DNA of 64,000 bases, from contig JASAMV010007985.1 in the NCBI GenBank assembly GCA_030248065.1, forward strand, positions 28,402-92,401, read 5' to 3'. Positions within the stretch are counted from its first letter, which is position 1. Each line of letters begins with the position of its first letter. The notes beneath the pieces are model-generated. The model was given only the letters and a program-made list of their open reading frames with translations. It was not told the origin of the DNA and searched no databases. Positions 12,044 through 31,747 of the stretch are shown here, piece after piece. Source of the DNA: Rhynchonema sp. JSB1_4 (lineage: Eukaryota > Nematoda > Chromadorea > Monhysterida > Xyalidae). A program made the translations under genes and the position numbers.

Positions 12044-15000
12044 CCCCATGCCTAGTTACCACTGGTGCCCACCGTGAAAAAAAACGTTTTTCTGGTGAAA
12101 AGACGAAAAAACGTTTTTTTCCGGAGCCAGAAAAATTACCAAGATAAATTACCGGGGAAATTACCCGTGATAATTTTTCGCAGAGAGATGTGTTTTACAG
12201 TCTAAATCGCGAGAAATTTCTTGAGGGAGGGTCCGAAACCATGTTACAACATCGATTGAAAAGAGGCTAAAACAGGGGGGAATAAATTATTGACCTACTG
12301 GGCATTATGATTACCTACCACCATTGTTGGAAATAGAACCCCCAACAATTCAACGTGTCGGGCCGGGCCAGGCCGAGACCCAGCCCGATCCTAATCTCTG
12401 CCTTTCTGGTTCTGCGAAGATACACTATAGATATTTCAATAAATATTCAATCTCAGTGACCAACAGACAGCTGTACTGCAGCAGATTCTTTATTACAGCA
12501 CAATGGCCGAATCAAGTTATCGGACGGCAATGTTGCATTCAAAAACCAGAAGACTGGCAAATTGGAGACGTTTTCGATCGACAATCTGAAACAATGCAAA
12601 TGGCAAAGGTTGGCCAACAAACCGGGACTGAAATTGATCATGAAAGACGGGCAAGTGCACAGATTCGGCGGATTTCCGGAAACGGTGATTTATCTTTCGA
12701 CGTATAACTTTATTTTTCTGAGCTTTATTCGAATTCGAACGATTCGTGAGCTGTTTGGTTTGCTTGCAGGATTTTGAGAAGATCAAGTCGTTCGCGACGT
12801 TGCACTGGAAACGCGATCTGGAACAGTCGGATTTGTGTGTGAAGGGTTGGAATTACGGCGAAGCTGAGTTCAATGGTGACCATATTTCTTGCAATTTTTG
12901 TGATTCCTCAGAGAGAAACCTGCATTTATGTTTTCGCTTCAGGACCTTCAATGGAATTCCACGTGGACGACAAGCCGTGTTTCGAAATTCCACTTGCAAA
13001 CGTCTCGAATGCCACCCAGGTCGGTTTGGCATTCCTTCGCTTAATAATTGAAGCTATGACCACATTTCAAGTCACGTTCAACATTTAGGGCAAGAACGAA
13101 GCCGTCATTGAATTCCACCAGAACGACGATTGCGCCGTCGGTTTGATGGAGATGCGATTTCACATTCCGCCCGAACAAGAATCCGAATCGGATCCACTCG
13201 AGGTCGGCCTTTTTATACTCTTGATATTTCGAGGTTTTTCCTGGGGTTAGTCAAGCCCTATGTGATAAATCACAAGTTTTACGTGTTAAACAAAAAACTC
13301 TGCACAAATACAGGAGTTTCTTAAAAACGTTCTGGAATACGCCGGAATTGTGAAGGAAACTGACAAACCATTGGCCACGCTGGAACAAGTCCTGTGCACA
13401 ACACCACGCGGACGGTATGATATCAAAGTAAGCGATTCGCCAATTTGTTATTTGCAGTATGTCTGTAATTTGGAGCCGGTATCAAACACGGTGACCCAGC
13501 CGGTTTTGCGCTGATTTCGACCGCGCAAAAGTGTCATTGGTGTTCTGCTTTTTCTCAAAATGGGCCTGTGGCCCATTCGTGGCTCATTTACCAAAACTCT
13601 GGTGGCTCATTCTAACTTAAGTACTGACGCCCTGAAATTCCAGTGGCTCATTTGCCAAAATCTTGTGGTTCATTCAAACTTCTTAGTGGCACAATGAGCC
13701 GCCATTAGTGGCAAAAGCAACCCTGGTGTTTTCTGAAATATCAGCAATTGAGAAGGCCGCATGACCAGGGCAGGCTCTAACCGGATCGAGATCGATGTTG
13801 AATTGATATAGGCCTGACGTCGTCTGCTTGGAATGACTGCAAGTGATTTTATACGCATTTGACAACACAGGTATTCCCCAACCATCTCTCACTGCACGGC
13901 AAAACGTTCGATTACAAAATCCCCATCAAATCTATTGTTCGACTGTTTCTGCTGACACACAAGGACGGACGACACATGTTCTTTGTGGTTCGTTGAGTTT
14001 CTTGTTGGCTTGACCCACGAGAGAACAGGCCAAACACTGTTTGTCTTGCCAAACCGTATTCGTATTTTATGATGCAGTATTGCATTACCACTCACGTGTA
14101 CTGTAATGCGCTGGCCATAAACAAGGGGCAGCAGTAAGTCTTGAATATCATGCTTTATTCAGAATGTCAAATGGTGACCAAGGCAGATTCGATCCGACCG
14201 TCATGTTTGCTAATGGACGTATGCTTCATTTCAGATCGGTCTCGACCCGCCCATCCGACAGGGCTTGACACGATATCCGTTCTTGGTGCTTGAATTCAAC
14301 AAAGAAGAAGAGGTCACGCTCGAACTTGGACTCACCACGTTGGTTTTCTTTTCAAAGCTTGCTCGGTGCAATTTGTGCGATGTTTCAATTCGGACGGACA
14401 CCTTTTTGTGTCTTCATTCTCATAAGGTCCAAAAGGTTTTGGTGCAATTATACTGGCAGGCGGAAAAAAGCCGGTTTTTTTCGGAAAAAAACCGAAAAAA
14501 ACCGTTTTTTTCCGAGACCCGAATACTTTTCCATTTATTTTTCCGTGGGTACCTATTCGGTTTTTGATCGGAAAAATATCGGTACTTTATTCCAATTTTT
14601 CCAAAAAATTGTAATGCAAAACTGATGAGTTTTTCGATTTCAGTGCAAAATTGGCTCGAGCACAAAAATTAACCAGCCCAAAATGGGCCAAAAAGCGTGT
14701 AAACCAAGTGTTTTCGACTGACTTCAACACTCTTCAAGAGCACTCTCGTCACTTCGAACAAATTTTGCACGGAAATTGTTATATTTTTCGAAATTACGTT
14801 CTCATAAGGTCCTGGAAAAGTAAAAAAATTTAAAAAAAAAAAAAAGGTTTTGGTGCAATGCAAATGGTAATGTTTCAGTGAGCAACTGGCCGAAAAGTAC
14901 AGTGGCAAACTGGAAAAGGAATTGTCTGGTCCGTATTACGAGGTTGTGGCGAGGATCATGCGTGCGCTTGTGAATCAGCGTGTCACCATTCCGGGCAGTT

Positions 15001-18000
15001 TCGTCGGGTGCGTCAGTATTTATTGATTGATGGTTCTTAATTGATCTTTTAGTCAAGAGCTTTTTGGTGTTTTTGTTACTTGATTATCGAGACTATTCCA
15101 CTGATAATGACCAAGAACTGTTGTGTGGAGGACTGCTCATTCAATCACCATTTGCAGCCACTCTGGCACTCCAGCAGTGTCGTGTGCGTACAAGTCCACA
15201 GCCGGCTTTCTGTACCCATTGGAGAAGGGCTTTGTTTACGTGCACAAACCAGCCATGTATATTCGATTCGAAGAGGTGGGCGCATTTTCCATAAAACTGA
15301 TTTTAGTAACTTTCTCTTGTATTGCATTTCCATTATTTTTATATTTATAAATATTTCCTTAATTATTGGTCACAGGTGGCGAGCGTGTATTTCGCTCGCT
15401 CGGACGTGAGCACACGAAGTTTTGACTTCGAAATTGAACAAAAGAATGGTACCGTCCACGTCTTCAACAGTATTGAAAAGTGAGTTGCTTCATTTTCTTT
15501 GACTGTTTTATATTGTGTGTTGTTTCTTCTGCATTACATTTGTCTTTTACTTCATCAAGTAAATTCAATATTGTATAACTTCACAGGGAGGAGTATACGC
15601 GACTATTCGACTTCATTCAAAAGAAGGGCATTCGCATTCGAAATGCTCAGGCCGCAAAGGTGAGTTTGCAGTGTTAATGTTATCCTCCTATTGTTGAACG
15701 ATAACAATTGATTTGTTTATCCTTTATCGCAGCGGCGCTCAAATATCGTTAACTCATCAACTTCATAATTTTTAGGACAAAATCCCGACGTATGCTGAAG
15801 ATGCGTTCGCTGGCAGTGATGAAGAAGAAGGTTCGGCACATTTACCTTGATGTATGTATCGTGGCTGCACGAAGCAGATATACAAGTGAATGCCATCATA
15901 ATTACTTTTCAGAACGCGATCATTATGCTGAACGGATGAAAAACGAAGCCAGGGAGCGGGAAGAAGACAGCGAGTCAGGTTTGTCCTTCACTCGTCATAA
16001 TTCTACTGACGTTAGATGGTTGGTGCTATTCTCACTGGAGTTTATACATTTGCAGCCATATTCGGAATGTTAGTACTGTGTGCGCAACCCTAGCGGATGA
16101 GCTCCATGTGTAGTATGTGGAGCCGTATTTTCGCAAAATCTTTGACTGAGTATCGAATTAAACGCAGGGGTGCTATTTTGTTTTGTTTGTTTATTGCTCT
16201 CAGTGACGCATAAAACCATGCACGTAAATTAATGATAGAAGCTAATAGAAGATAATGATAACGCAGGGGTGCTATCAGTTTCAAATTTCTTCATTGGTGA
16301 TGGAGTTCTGCGAGGATGTGTCGTACCGGCCACGAACTTGCCACCCAACTGGTTGATGTTTCAGAGGACAGTGACTACAACCCCGAACAGAAGAAAGATA
16401 CATCGGAAGAGGAGGAGAGCGAACCCGAAGACGAATACGACTCCGATGTGCAGGACAGCTCCGGGTCGGAGACGAGTCCGAAAAAGAAGAAGCAGAAAGC
16501 ATCCAAGTCGACGCTCAGGCGACCGCAGATGCCCGTTGGTCCATTTGTTACCTGTTGTGATTTGCGAACTGAAGAAAAAATATATAACTCACTGACATAC
16601 ATAGACCAAACTTAATTCGATCAGGTAGAAAATTTGGTGGTGGGTCACGTGACTGTATCAAACCAGTGGTGTCGTTGGGGGGGTTGGGGGGGGGGGTCCC
16701 CGTGGGGAAAGGGGGGGTGGATTTTCTTTTACACCACCCCATAATTCGAAAATTTTCTGATGACACGTGATTTCGATTTCTCAACGACACCACTGTATCA
16801 AACAATCGATTTTCTGATGACACGTGTTTCGGCCGGCATAAAAGTTGCTCCCGCCACAGACGAACAACTAGGATTAACCCAATCACAACTGGGTTAACTT
16901 TCATGCTAATGAACAACTTGTACGTCCGTTGACATCGAGAAGAGACATCAAACAAACAAATCTAGAAATATCCTTCATTCAAAACGTCGTGTGACCGTCT
17001 AACTTATGATGATTATGATACCAAAAAGATTATCTGCGAATTTTTCAATTTCAGAGAGGCACTGGTCGGCGTCAGAAGAAGGAGAAAGACCCGAATGCAC
17101 CGAAACGCGGACAATCGGCCTACATGCTCTGGTTTCATGTTAGTCACAGATTTATATTTTTCCCCGGTGGCAAGTAATCTCTCTCTCTTTGTTCTCGTGT
17201 CACACTTGTTCCTGCCGCTGCGAGTGTGTTCATGTGAGTTTTTGTGCGAGTCACTAGTTACTGCACATCCAGTGATGTAGTTGGTCCGGCGCAAGAAAGC
17301 TAGCTAGCTAGCCGGGTACCCCGATTTGGGAGGTGTATGGGTCTTGAAGTCAAAAACAGGGTTATAAAAATTGGTCGAAATTATGCCAAAATCAGCCTTA
17401 AAATGCGTGTTTTTGTGCATGTGTGAACAAATCTGAGCGAATTTGACCAGTTTGGCCCATAAAATGGTCATTTTGTCACTAAAATCAGCACTTTTTTGAC
17501 TTGATGACCGGAGTAAGAAAGCTAGCTAGCCAGTTTGGGGGGATGGGTTTCGGAGCAAGCAGGCTAGCTAGCAGTTGGGGCGGGAGTATTACCCCCATAC
17601 CCCCCCCCCCAACCACATCACTGTGCACATCTAACCTAAGACGAGTGACAAGAGCAGAACTGTGAAGACGAACTAAAATAGTATTGTGAAAATAAATTAT
17701 TTTGGTGCTTCCTGAAATATTAGGTGAACGACTTTGCAGGCGACACGCGAATCTCTCAAGGAAGATGGCATGAGCGCGGCAGAGGTTGCGAAGAAAGGAG
17801 GGGAGAAATGGAATTCAATGACTGACGAAGAGAAAGCGGTTTGTTGGCATCAAATGAATTAACTTCGAAATTCGGAATTCCAATTAATCTTGGGCCAATT
17901 GGCTGTTTTGATATGCCGCTTGTTGAACCTGACATAATATAAATATCGAAGCAATCCACCGTACTATCATTCAGAAATGGCAAAGTGCGGCCGATGATGA

Positions 18001-18705
18001 CAAGAAACGATACGAGAAAGAAATGGAGGAGTACAAGGCGTCGGGCAAAGCTGCGGCCAGCAGGTAAGATGACCTTATTAGGAGGTTAACGGGAACGGGA
18101 TCCAAAATATCATTCATAAATGTTCGCTATGCAATTTGGTTTGTATATTGTACCGTACTTTGAACTAGACTGCCTGTTCAGCACCAGCTCCAAGTCAAAG
18201 CCAACGAAAAGTCCAACCAAAGACGGTGCTAAAAGCAAAGAGTACGTGTCGAGCAGCGAAGGGTCGTCTGATGAAGATGAGGGTACATCTGCAAAGAAAA
18301 GGAAAGCGGTTAGTTGTGTGATTTGTATAATTCCTGTCTCCCGATTGCGTAAATAAATACACGGGATTGAAAATTGGCAAGAGGGCACAAGTAACTTCAG
18401 AACACAAGCGCAGTCTTGTGCGTGCAAAGCACTTTTTATTACACATTACTGCAAGCTGGCAGTTCAGGGCAGAGGTGAGGTACCAACGTTCTGCACTCCA
18501 GCCACACTGGACCCCTGGCGCATTCCCACTGACGATGTCCTCGTGCACTGTCTCTGTTTGAAAATAGGACGAAACATGACGAACTCATCTGCTCTTACGC
18601 CTAAGAACATTGGTACCCTTTATCATTCAGGCTTCTGGTTCTGGCAGCGGTGAAGAAGAGGAAGCGGGAGCAGGCGGGTCCGGTTCTGAGTCGGGCAGTG
18701 ACTGA
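10701..18705 (+). CDS. SSRP1: FACT complex subunit SSRP1 (HMG-box histone chaperone)
   Basis: Twenty exons: 10701-10763, 12499-12684, 12770-12875, 12943-13019, 13089-13202, 13314-13427, 13871-13987, 14235-14338, 14879-15007, 15158-15275, 15376-15479, 15587-15659, 15776-15830, 15913-15978, 16365-16534, 17055-17138, 17740-17838, 17975-18063, 18182-18308, 18631-18705 (689 aa; human 709). Start [13 protein letters not shown] matches the family (LEYNDI). Order: N-terminal SSRP1/POB3 domain ([14 protein letters not shown]), middle tandem-PH domain ([25 protein letters not shown]-type [15 protein letters not shown]), acidic [14 protein letters not shown] stretch, HMG box about residues 545-613 ([15 protein letters not shown]), and an acidic Ser/Gly tail. 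SSRP1 pairs with SPT16 in FACT to move H2A-H2B during transcription and replication. Intron 1 (1.7 kb) is filled with repeats, and two hAT elements sit in introns 15 and 16. The exon 15 donor (after 16534) is the least certain junction. Confidence 0.95.
10805..11530. repeat. two ~128-bp direct repeats flanking a TIR-bounded block
   Basis: Bases 10806-10933 and 11402-11528 are nearly identical (GGGTTGCCCAGTTTTTTTGG through CCAGGCCCCACCCCCAAT). Between them, 10935-11400 begins CAGTGTAGTACTTGG and ends CCAAGTACTACCCTG, an inverted pair of the hAT-like CAGNG type. No 8-bp target duplication is seen at those ends. It fits either a tandem duplication around a MITE or a composite element. Lies in SSRP1 intron 1. 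Confidence 0.7.
10958..11358. repeat. irregular array of TGTTGACGATAGATAGAT
   Basis: Seven exact or near-exact copies of an 18-bp word start near 10958, 10988, 11042, 11249, 11280, 11309 and 11339. They are separated by spacers of unequal length and content, so this is not a simple tandem satellite. All point the same way. Confidence 0.85.
11520..11900. repeat. CCCAATACC / GGTATTGGG palindromic low-complexity block
   Basis: CCCAATACC and its complement recur more than ten times, in both orientations, in SSRP1 intron 1. Most are at 11745-11880. The words overlap the end of the 128-bp direct repeat, so they may be its degenerated continuation. Confidence 0.6.
11978..12042. repeat. 65-base C homopolymer
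   Basis: An uninterrupted run of C in SSRP1 intron 1, longer than most platforms call correctly. The length may be an assembly product. Confidence 0.8.
14417..14870. repeat. intronic repeat with flanking direct repeats and Gn/AAAAAA-CCG hairpins
   Basis: CTCATAAGGTCC and AAAAGGTTTTGGTGCAAT occur at the left (14417-14455) and again at the right (14802-14862) of a block containing CCGGTTTTTTTCGG-type inverted words. Similar CGG(T)nCCG words recur at 30990-31040. Lies in SSRP1 intron 8. Confidence 0.5.
16177..16259 (-). mobile_element. short A-tailed retroposon with 16-bp target duplication
   Basis: The 16-bp word AACGCAGGGGTGCTAT is perfectly repeated at 16161-16176 and 16260-16275. The 83 bp between, read on the minus strand, end in an A-rich tail (CAATAAACAAACAAAACAAA). 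Its core (GTGCATGGTTTTATGCGTCA) is found again at 21700-21743 in an ALDH7A1 intron. Direct repeats plus A-tail are the signature of LINE-driven insertion. No RNA parent recognised. Confidence 0.65.
16664..16795. mobile_element. hAT-type MITE, 132 bp
   Basis: Ends are CAGTGGTGTCGTTG and CAACGACACCACTG, perfect inverted repeats. They are flanked by an exact 8-bp target duplication TATCAAAC at 16656-16663 and 16796-16803. Eight-bp duplication with CA..TG ends is typical of hAT transposons. Inserted in SSRP1 intron 15; no coding capacity. Confidence 0.85.
17270..17623. mobile_element. hAT-type MITE, 354 bp, with GCTAGC motifs
   Basis: Ends CAGTGATGTAGTTGG and CCAACCACATCACTG are inverted repeats with one mismatch. 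An exact 8-bp target duplication TGCACATC flanks them (17262-17269, 17624-17631). Inside are three AAG-rich GCTAGCTAGC clusters (17291, 17518, 17561). Sits in SSRP1 intron 16. Confidence 0.85.
18495..18560. repeat. divergent copy of GGTGCATTCGCAC family
   Basis: CTGGCGCATTCCCACTGACG, ATGTCCTCGTGCACTG and CTCTGTTTGA preserve the family order in SSRP1 intron 19. Confidence 0.5.
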
Positions 18706-19900
18706 AAACCAAAAACGCTGGTCGTTGGTGGTCTGAATTTCAACTTTGCATTCGAGTGATCCGGTTTTTTTATTTTATTATCGTTTTCGTTCTATATTCA
18801 TGCAATTGTTGTCGCGGTAATTTTTCTCTGCTCGTGTGTCGCCCAACTAATTACCGGTATGAATTTGTGGTTATCTCGTGCTCGTCTTGTTGTGGCTTTT
18901 GCTTTTTATTGTTGTCGCTGTACGAGTAATCGACGTTTAATTCATAATTTTTTCCGTTCGGATAAAAGTTATGTAAGTTATGGAGTTCGGATATGTTTTT
19001 TGACTTTATTCAGCCGTATGATTAAACGGCTCAGCGATATTTTTGTTTCGTGCTTGACTCGCTATTTGTCTCGTTCGAGGTGTGTTTGTCTTCTGTTGAT
19101 GCACAGGCAGCTTATCCCTTGTACTTCGTTTTGTTTTTCCCCGCCTGACTTCCAGACCGGCGCTGCACTGCTGTGTTTTATTGACAGTTTTATGTTTTAG
19201 AAGAGCGCCAATGTGTTTGTGCTGACTGTATGGTAACCTGTCTGACTGTCAGCCCGCTGTATTGTGAACTGGTTTTTGCCCATTGCCAACCGAAACATGT
19301 GCTTGCTTTAGGTTGTGCCACACATTTTATTTCAAACCTAGATTCGCTCGATTTGTTAAACGAGTTGCACCACGTGTTTGCGATATCATAATTCACTTTG
19401 TTCGATGTTTTTGGAATTGTTATTTTCATTTTTATTCTCTGTGTCTGCTCGTTCATCCCGCGTCAAACTTGTTGATCGGAACGTTCCTGCCTCGGTCGCA
19501 TGAGTTGTTTGTGTTGACGATACTTACCAAGGAAATTCTTCTGATTTCAGGCAGTAAAAGTCGTTCAGTTTGGCTCTTTTACTGTTGCCCACCTTTGCGC
19601 TGATAAATTATAGCATCATTAAACATCGAAATATTCTTGCTCCTAGAAAGTGAAGCGATCAACTCGGGTCCCATTCGATCACCAAATTTGACACCGCACC
19701 ACGTGTTGTTCTTTTCTTGCAGAATTCCCACCCTATCCAATCAGCTTGCAGTCCCTTCTTGTAATCGGGAACGGCCCAGCCAATCACCGATGTTGACCGC
19801 TCGCCATCTGACCAATCACTGTGGTCGTCTAGCACATTCCAAACATAGCGGCGCGCGAATTTTGAATTTCAAATTTCTCGCCAAAAATATCTCGATCCGA
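18706..19900. other. SSRP1 3' UTR and spacer before ALDH7A1
   Basis: T-rich sequence with no coding exon. An ATTAAA near 19617 is a weak candidate poly(A) signal. An acceptor-like CTTTTCTTGCAG ends at 19722, 178 bases before the ALDH7A1 ATG, and probably opens its 5' UTR. Confidence 0.45.
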
Positions 19901-27677
<7,777 letters not shown>

Positions 27678-28515
27678 ATGTTCCATGGCAAAAATGGTGT
27701 TCATAGAATTAGTGAGACGAGACCGAAAGAGCATAGTGATTACTGTTATTATTCCTCATTAGCTTCGAAAGTTGTTTTGTGTTTGTTTTCAAGTGATGGG
27801 TTGCCGTAGTATTATCATTCATGATCACAGTGTCCAGTATTTGTGTTGTGAGCTTATTTATCTCAAAATTGCAGACTACTCAATGAAATCGACATACTTC
27901 CACAGTTGGTGTGTCAACGTTTGAACTTTTTATTTTACGTTATTATAATTATGCACAGAAAAAGCGCCTGCAATAACAAATAGTCATAGTCAAACAAAAG
28001 GAAACTCTTGCGTAACAGATCTGATCGGGCGGTAATGTGGAATTCAAATGAAACTCAACTGTTGAAATTTACGAGAAGAAAAAATGATACAACCAACAAA
28101 CTGACAAACAAGACGAGAGTCTGAATTTAAACAAGATAAACGAGCGAAAAGAAAAATTTCCAGTCCAGCCGGTATCAGATTTGAGGTTTAGCGCAACATT
28201 GACTTAATTTCTAGTAATACACAGCGGGCGCTAACAATAGATACTGATCAAATACAGACAACAAAACTAAAGAGCAGCCACAACGAGATAGAAACTAGAA
28301 ATAAAATCAGTGTTACAGCTAAATAGCACACCAAGAGAAACAGACGAAACTAGAAGAAGAGAGGATCATACAACGGCGCTGATCTTACAGAGAATAAACA
28401 CACAAATAACATAATAATAATAAAATGAACGCACGCACACGTGATTAAAATTATGTTACATGAGTAGATAAACACATCAGATCACGCCGAAACGCACAGC
28501 GGTGTGGTTGATTGT
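27678..28515. other. convergent 3' region between ALDH7A1 (+) and HMG gene (-)
   Basis: AT-rich, no exons. AATAAA hexamers on the plus strand (28300, 28391) could serve ALDH7A1. TTTATT on the plus strand near 27927 reads AATAAA for the minus-strand HMG gene. The two 3' UTRs may therefore overlap by several hundred bases. Confidence 0.45.
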
Positions 28516-31500
28516 TCACTTCTTCTTGCCTTTCTTGGGCGATCTGCAATGGATAACGGCAAGAATTAGGTTTCTGGTATAATGTTGCAAACAAAAAACA
28601 ATCCCCAGGTCCGAACAGTTGTTACACAATCATACAACCAAACCGCACACGCACACACCACCACATCACACATTTTCCGTCCCCACATTCAGTACTTAAC
28701 CGCCCCCCGTTTTCCCCTGGTGAAACGTAGTCTTGCTGCCAGAGCAAAACAACCCCGGTCAAATCAAACAGCGCTCAATACTGAGAGAGCAAAGCAGCGT
28801 GTGTGCCTAGTCAGTCGCAGTAGTGAACAAGGCTCTCGCTTCAGTACTGCGAGCTGTTATGTACGGGAGAAAGAGGCAGCAGGCGAGCGAACATAACCAA
28901 CCCAACCACCCAGTCTTAACTACTGCTGCGCGTCGGTTTTCAGTACTGAACACAACAGCTCGCTGCTGGAGCAAAACACGACCAGTTTGTATTGGCTGCG
29001 CTTGACTACGGAGTCCTGCCTCTCTCTCTCCCCCCTATTCCTTCGCTTCAGTACCGAGCTGCTGCGGTTGACTATGGGGAAGGGAGCTGCTGCTGAGCGC
29101 GTTAGTACTGAGGCAAGGGCATATATGAGATGAGAGTGAGGGTAGAGCGGTGGCAAAAATGGGCAGTTAGCCAAGAAATCACGGTCACGGATAGATAGAA
29201 TACGGTAGATCGAACCACCGCGGCTGGGCTACGCAATTCCTGCTGCATGCAATAGACTTGAGACGCAGTTTAATAATGGAACAATTGGCCAGTCAATCAA
29301 CCCAGGCGCAGCGCAGACCAACTGCTTCACAACGATCACACACATTTGAACCATTCAGCTGATCAAAAAATGGAAAATAAATGTGAATTACACGATCACA
29401 CATTTGAATCATTCAGCTGATCAAAACAGGAAAATAAATGTGAATTACACGATCACACATTTGAATCATTCAGCTGATCAAAAAAGGAAAATAAATGTGA
29501 ATTACACGATTTGCTTGCACAATCTCAAAGTTTGCACAAATCTAAACCTAGCTCACGAGCTCTAAAGTCGGCGTAAATGAGTAAGTACCAAGCACGCACT
29601 ACAGCAGTCTTGCATCACAACAATCACAATACCAATCTTTCCTTGTCGGTTAAGATTAAGATAAGCTCGAAGGGTGCAGTGCAGGTTAGACAACACACAG
29701 CACAGACGAACAAGGTAAGTACAGTACGGAAGTACAGTGATGCAAAACTTGCCAAAATGCGAGCCTCAGAATCTGCTGAACAAGTAAATGATCATTACTT
29801 TTTACTTTAAATGTTGCGCATCCCCAGTGGAAAAGCACCAACACTATTCCTGCTATCAATTCTGCACGCAACAACACAACTTAACGGAACCAAATCGTAC
29901 AAATCAAGAACAAAGACACGTTACTCACCCGCCGGCTTTGTATGCGGCCATCTCACGTTCGTACCTCTTCTTGTCTTCACCGGCCATCTTTTCCCACTTC
30001 TGCAATTGAGAACAATGACACTTGAGTTTGGTCCAGTTCGGTCATTATGGCCGGGTCTCGCGTTATGCTGATTGAATGAAAATGCAGCACCGCTGCCTTC
30101 GCCTACAGCCCCTCAACTCTTCCATTCTCGCCGAATCAGATGCAGTAGCCAAACCGAAAGTACAAATCCAACAATTTTAATGTTCACTGCTGTTACACAG
30201 AAAAGTCAGATCCCACATAGTGTGCATGTGCACTGAACGAAAAACGAAACTTTCATCAATATCCCCCCATTTTGATGGTACAGAAGGTTGCCGCCAGGCC
30301 AGAGCAGGAACACCACTGATCAAAAGGACACTATTATGAAGTCTCCAGATTGGGCAAAGATCAACAGCTTTATTTTGGCGTTTGGTACCAAAAGGAAAGG
30401 GCTTTGTATATTTTGTTTTCAAAGCGAAACCTTCAGTCCAGCTCAGACGTCAGTTGAGTGAGATTGCTTCATTCAAGCCGCATTTTAGTTTCAGGCATCA
30501 TAACTTCGTTCACTGACAAAATAATCGTGAACATTTTCTCACAAGTTTGACAAAATTCAATATTGCTTTTTGCTTGTTTATGTCAGAAAAACGCCAAAAT
30601 AACGGGATAAAGGGATTGGGGTCTCGCGTCTCAAAAAACGGGCATAATGAACGGGAAGAAAATACGGTTGCAATTGCAAATATAGTGGCTAAAATTATGG
30701 TAATGTACATTATCGGAAATTTTTTCCAGGCATATTACCCGTACCAGGATCACGATCAGGAATTCCGAAGTAGAAAAACACCAACTTTTGAGCAATTTTT
30801 GCTTGGTTTATGGTTTGTTAAACCCGTTTGCGTGTTTCAGGGTACGAAAATAGGTTCAGCTGTTTAAGACCTTTTCAAAACGATTTCGCAACATTAGTTC
30901 GAAACCTCAAGAAAAATGTTCGCCATTTTCAAACCAAAAAACACATTTTCTCGCACAAATTACCGATAATTTACGAAAATTACCGGGCTCAGGAAAAAAA
31001 CGGTTTTTTTCGTTTTTTTTCAAGAAAAAAGGTTTTTCCGATTAGTCACTGCAGTTGCAAACGGCATCAGCAACTTACTGATTGGCTGTGTGTGGCTCAG
31101 TGGCTGGCGAGCAGAGCAGGTACATTTCAGAAAATTCTAAAAACTCTATCCATGGCAGCATGCACCTGCACTGCACTCACTTATGCACGCAACATGACGA
31201 AGATGGTGGCTGTGCTAAATATTCTACAATAACAAACAAAGCAAGTAGCAAGCGGGACTGACCGACTTATCCTTGACTTTGGCCCATTCAACACCGGCTG
31301 CTTTGGCGACATCGGTGACTCCCATGCCGGGTTTGGTGATGGCGGCGCGGTTGGCATTCAGCCAGATCATGTACGCCGATTGGCCACGTTTCGGCGCATT
31401 CGGGTCCTTCTTGGCGCGCTTGGCCTTGGTCTGGAAAAATTAAATTGACGTAACGATAATTTATCTCTTTTTACAATATCACGCGTTTTATAGCCCCAAA

Positions 31501-31747
31501 TTAAGGATCGACAAACTAAATAGCACTTTTGGTTTCGGATTTACTGATTCTCACAAAGCCAACAAAACTAATCTAACCCTGAGCAATCCTCAGTCGACCA
31601 AAACAGTGTTCGTCGAAATCTTTACAATCATCATCAAAAACTTTAAATTTCTGAAGTTTTCACACTGGGAAAACCGCCAAATCCAAAGCTTTTCTGACAA
31701 ACCTTGACCGGCGACTTCTTCGGTGATTTCTTGGCGGCACGCGGCAT
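28516..31747 (-). CDS. NHP6/HMGB-like single HMG-box protein
   Basis: Four exons on the minus strand: 31747-31703, 31430-31263, 29999-29929, 28543-28516 (103 aa). MPRAAKKSPKKSPVK is a basic histone-H1-like tail. An HMG box follows (residues about 24-92: [20 protein letters not shown], then AAGVEWAKV and KKRYEREMAAYKAGG), and the tail ends GSPKKGKKK. HMG boxes of this kind bend DNA without sequence preference; the nucleus is the expected site. The box is closely similar to that of SSRP1, 10 kb away (both [13 protein letters not shown]). The architecture, one box with basic tails, is that of yeast Nhp6 and small nematode/insect HMG proteins rather than two-box HMGB1. An acceptor-like ATCCAG lies about 12 bases upstream of the ATG. 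Confidence 0.9.
28735..29115. repeat. cluster of TCAGTACTGA-type palindromes
   Basis: TCAATACTGA, TTCAGTACTG (twice), TTCAGTACCGA and TTAGTACTGAG, each near GCTCGCTG/GAGCTGCTG words, recur within 380 bp of the last intron of the HMG gene. Cause unknown; possibly remnants of a tandem unit. Confidence 0.45.
29337..29512. repeat. minisatellite, three copies of a 57-58 bp unit
   Basis: GATCACACATTTGAATCATT, CAGCTGATCAAAA and GGAAAATAAATGTGAATTAC repeat three times with few changes. Intron of the HMG gene. It is read through without stops in one frame, but this follows from the unit length and I see no gene. Confidence 0.85.

Noticed and set aside
11664..12077. Long plus-strand open frame with proline homopolymer at its end
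   Set aside because: It is produced by the C65 run and CCCAATACC low-complexity block inside SSRP1 intron 1.
16196..16240. GGTTTTATGCGTCACTGAG in the short retroposon as a spliced-leader sequence
   Set aside because: It resembles nematode leaders only in its first bases (GGTTTTA). The following bases are not a GT donor in either copy, and conserved sequence extends upstream of GGTTTT, which a retroposed trans-spliced mRNA would not have.
29383..29565. Repeat-protein frame NYTITHLNHSADQ
   Set aside because: Translation of the 57-bp minisatellite within an HMG-gene intron; no start context or partner exons.
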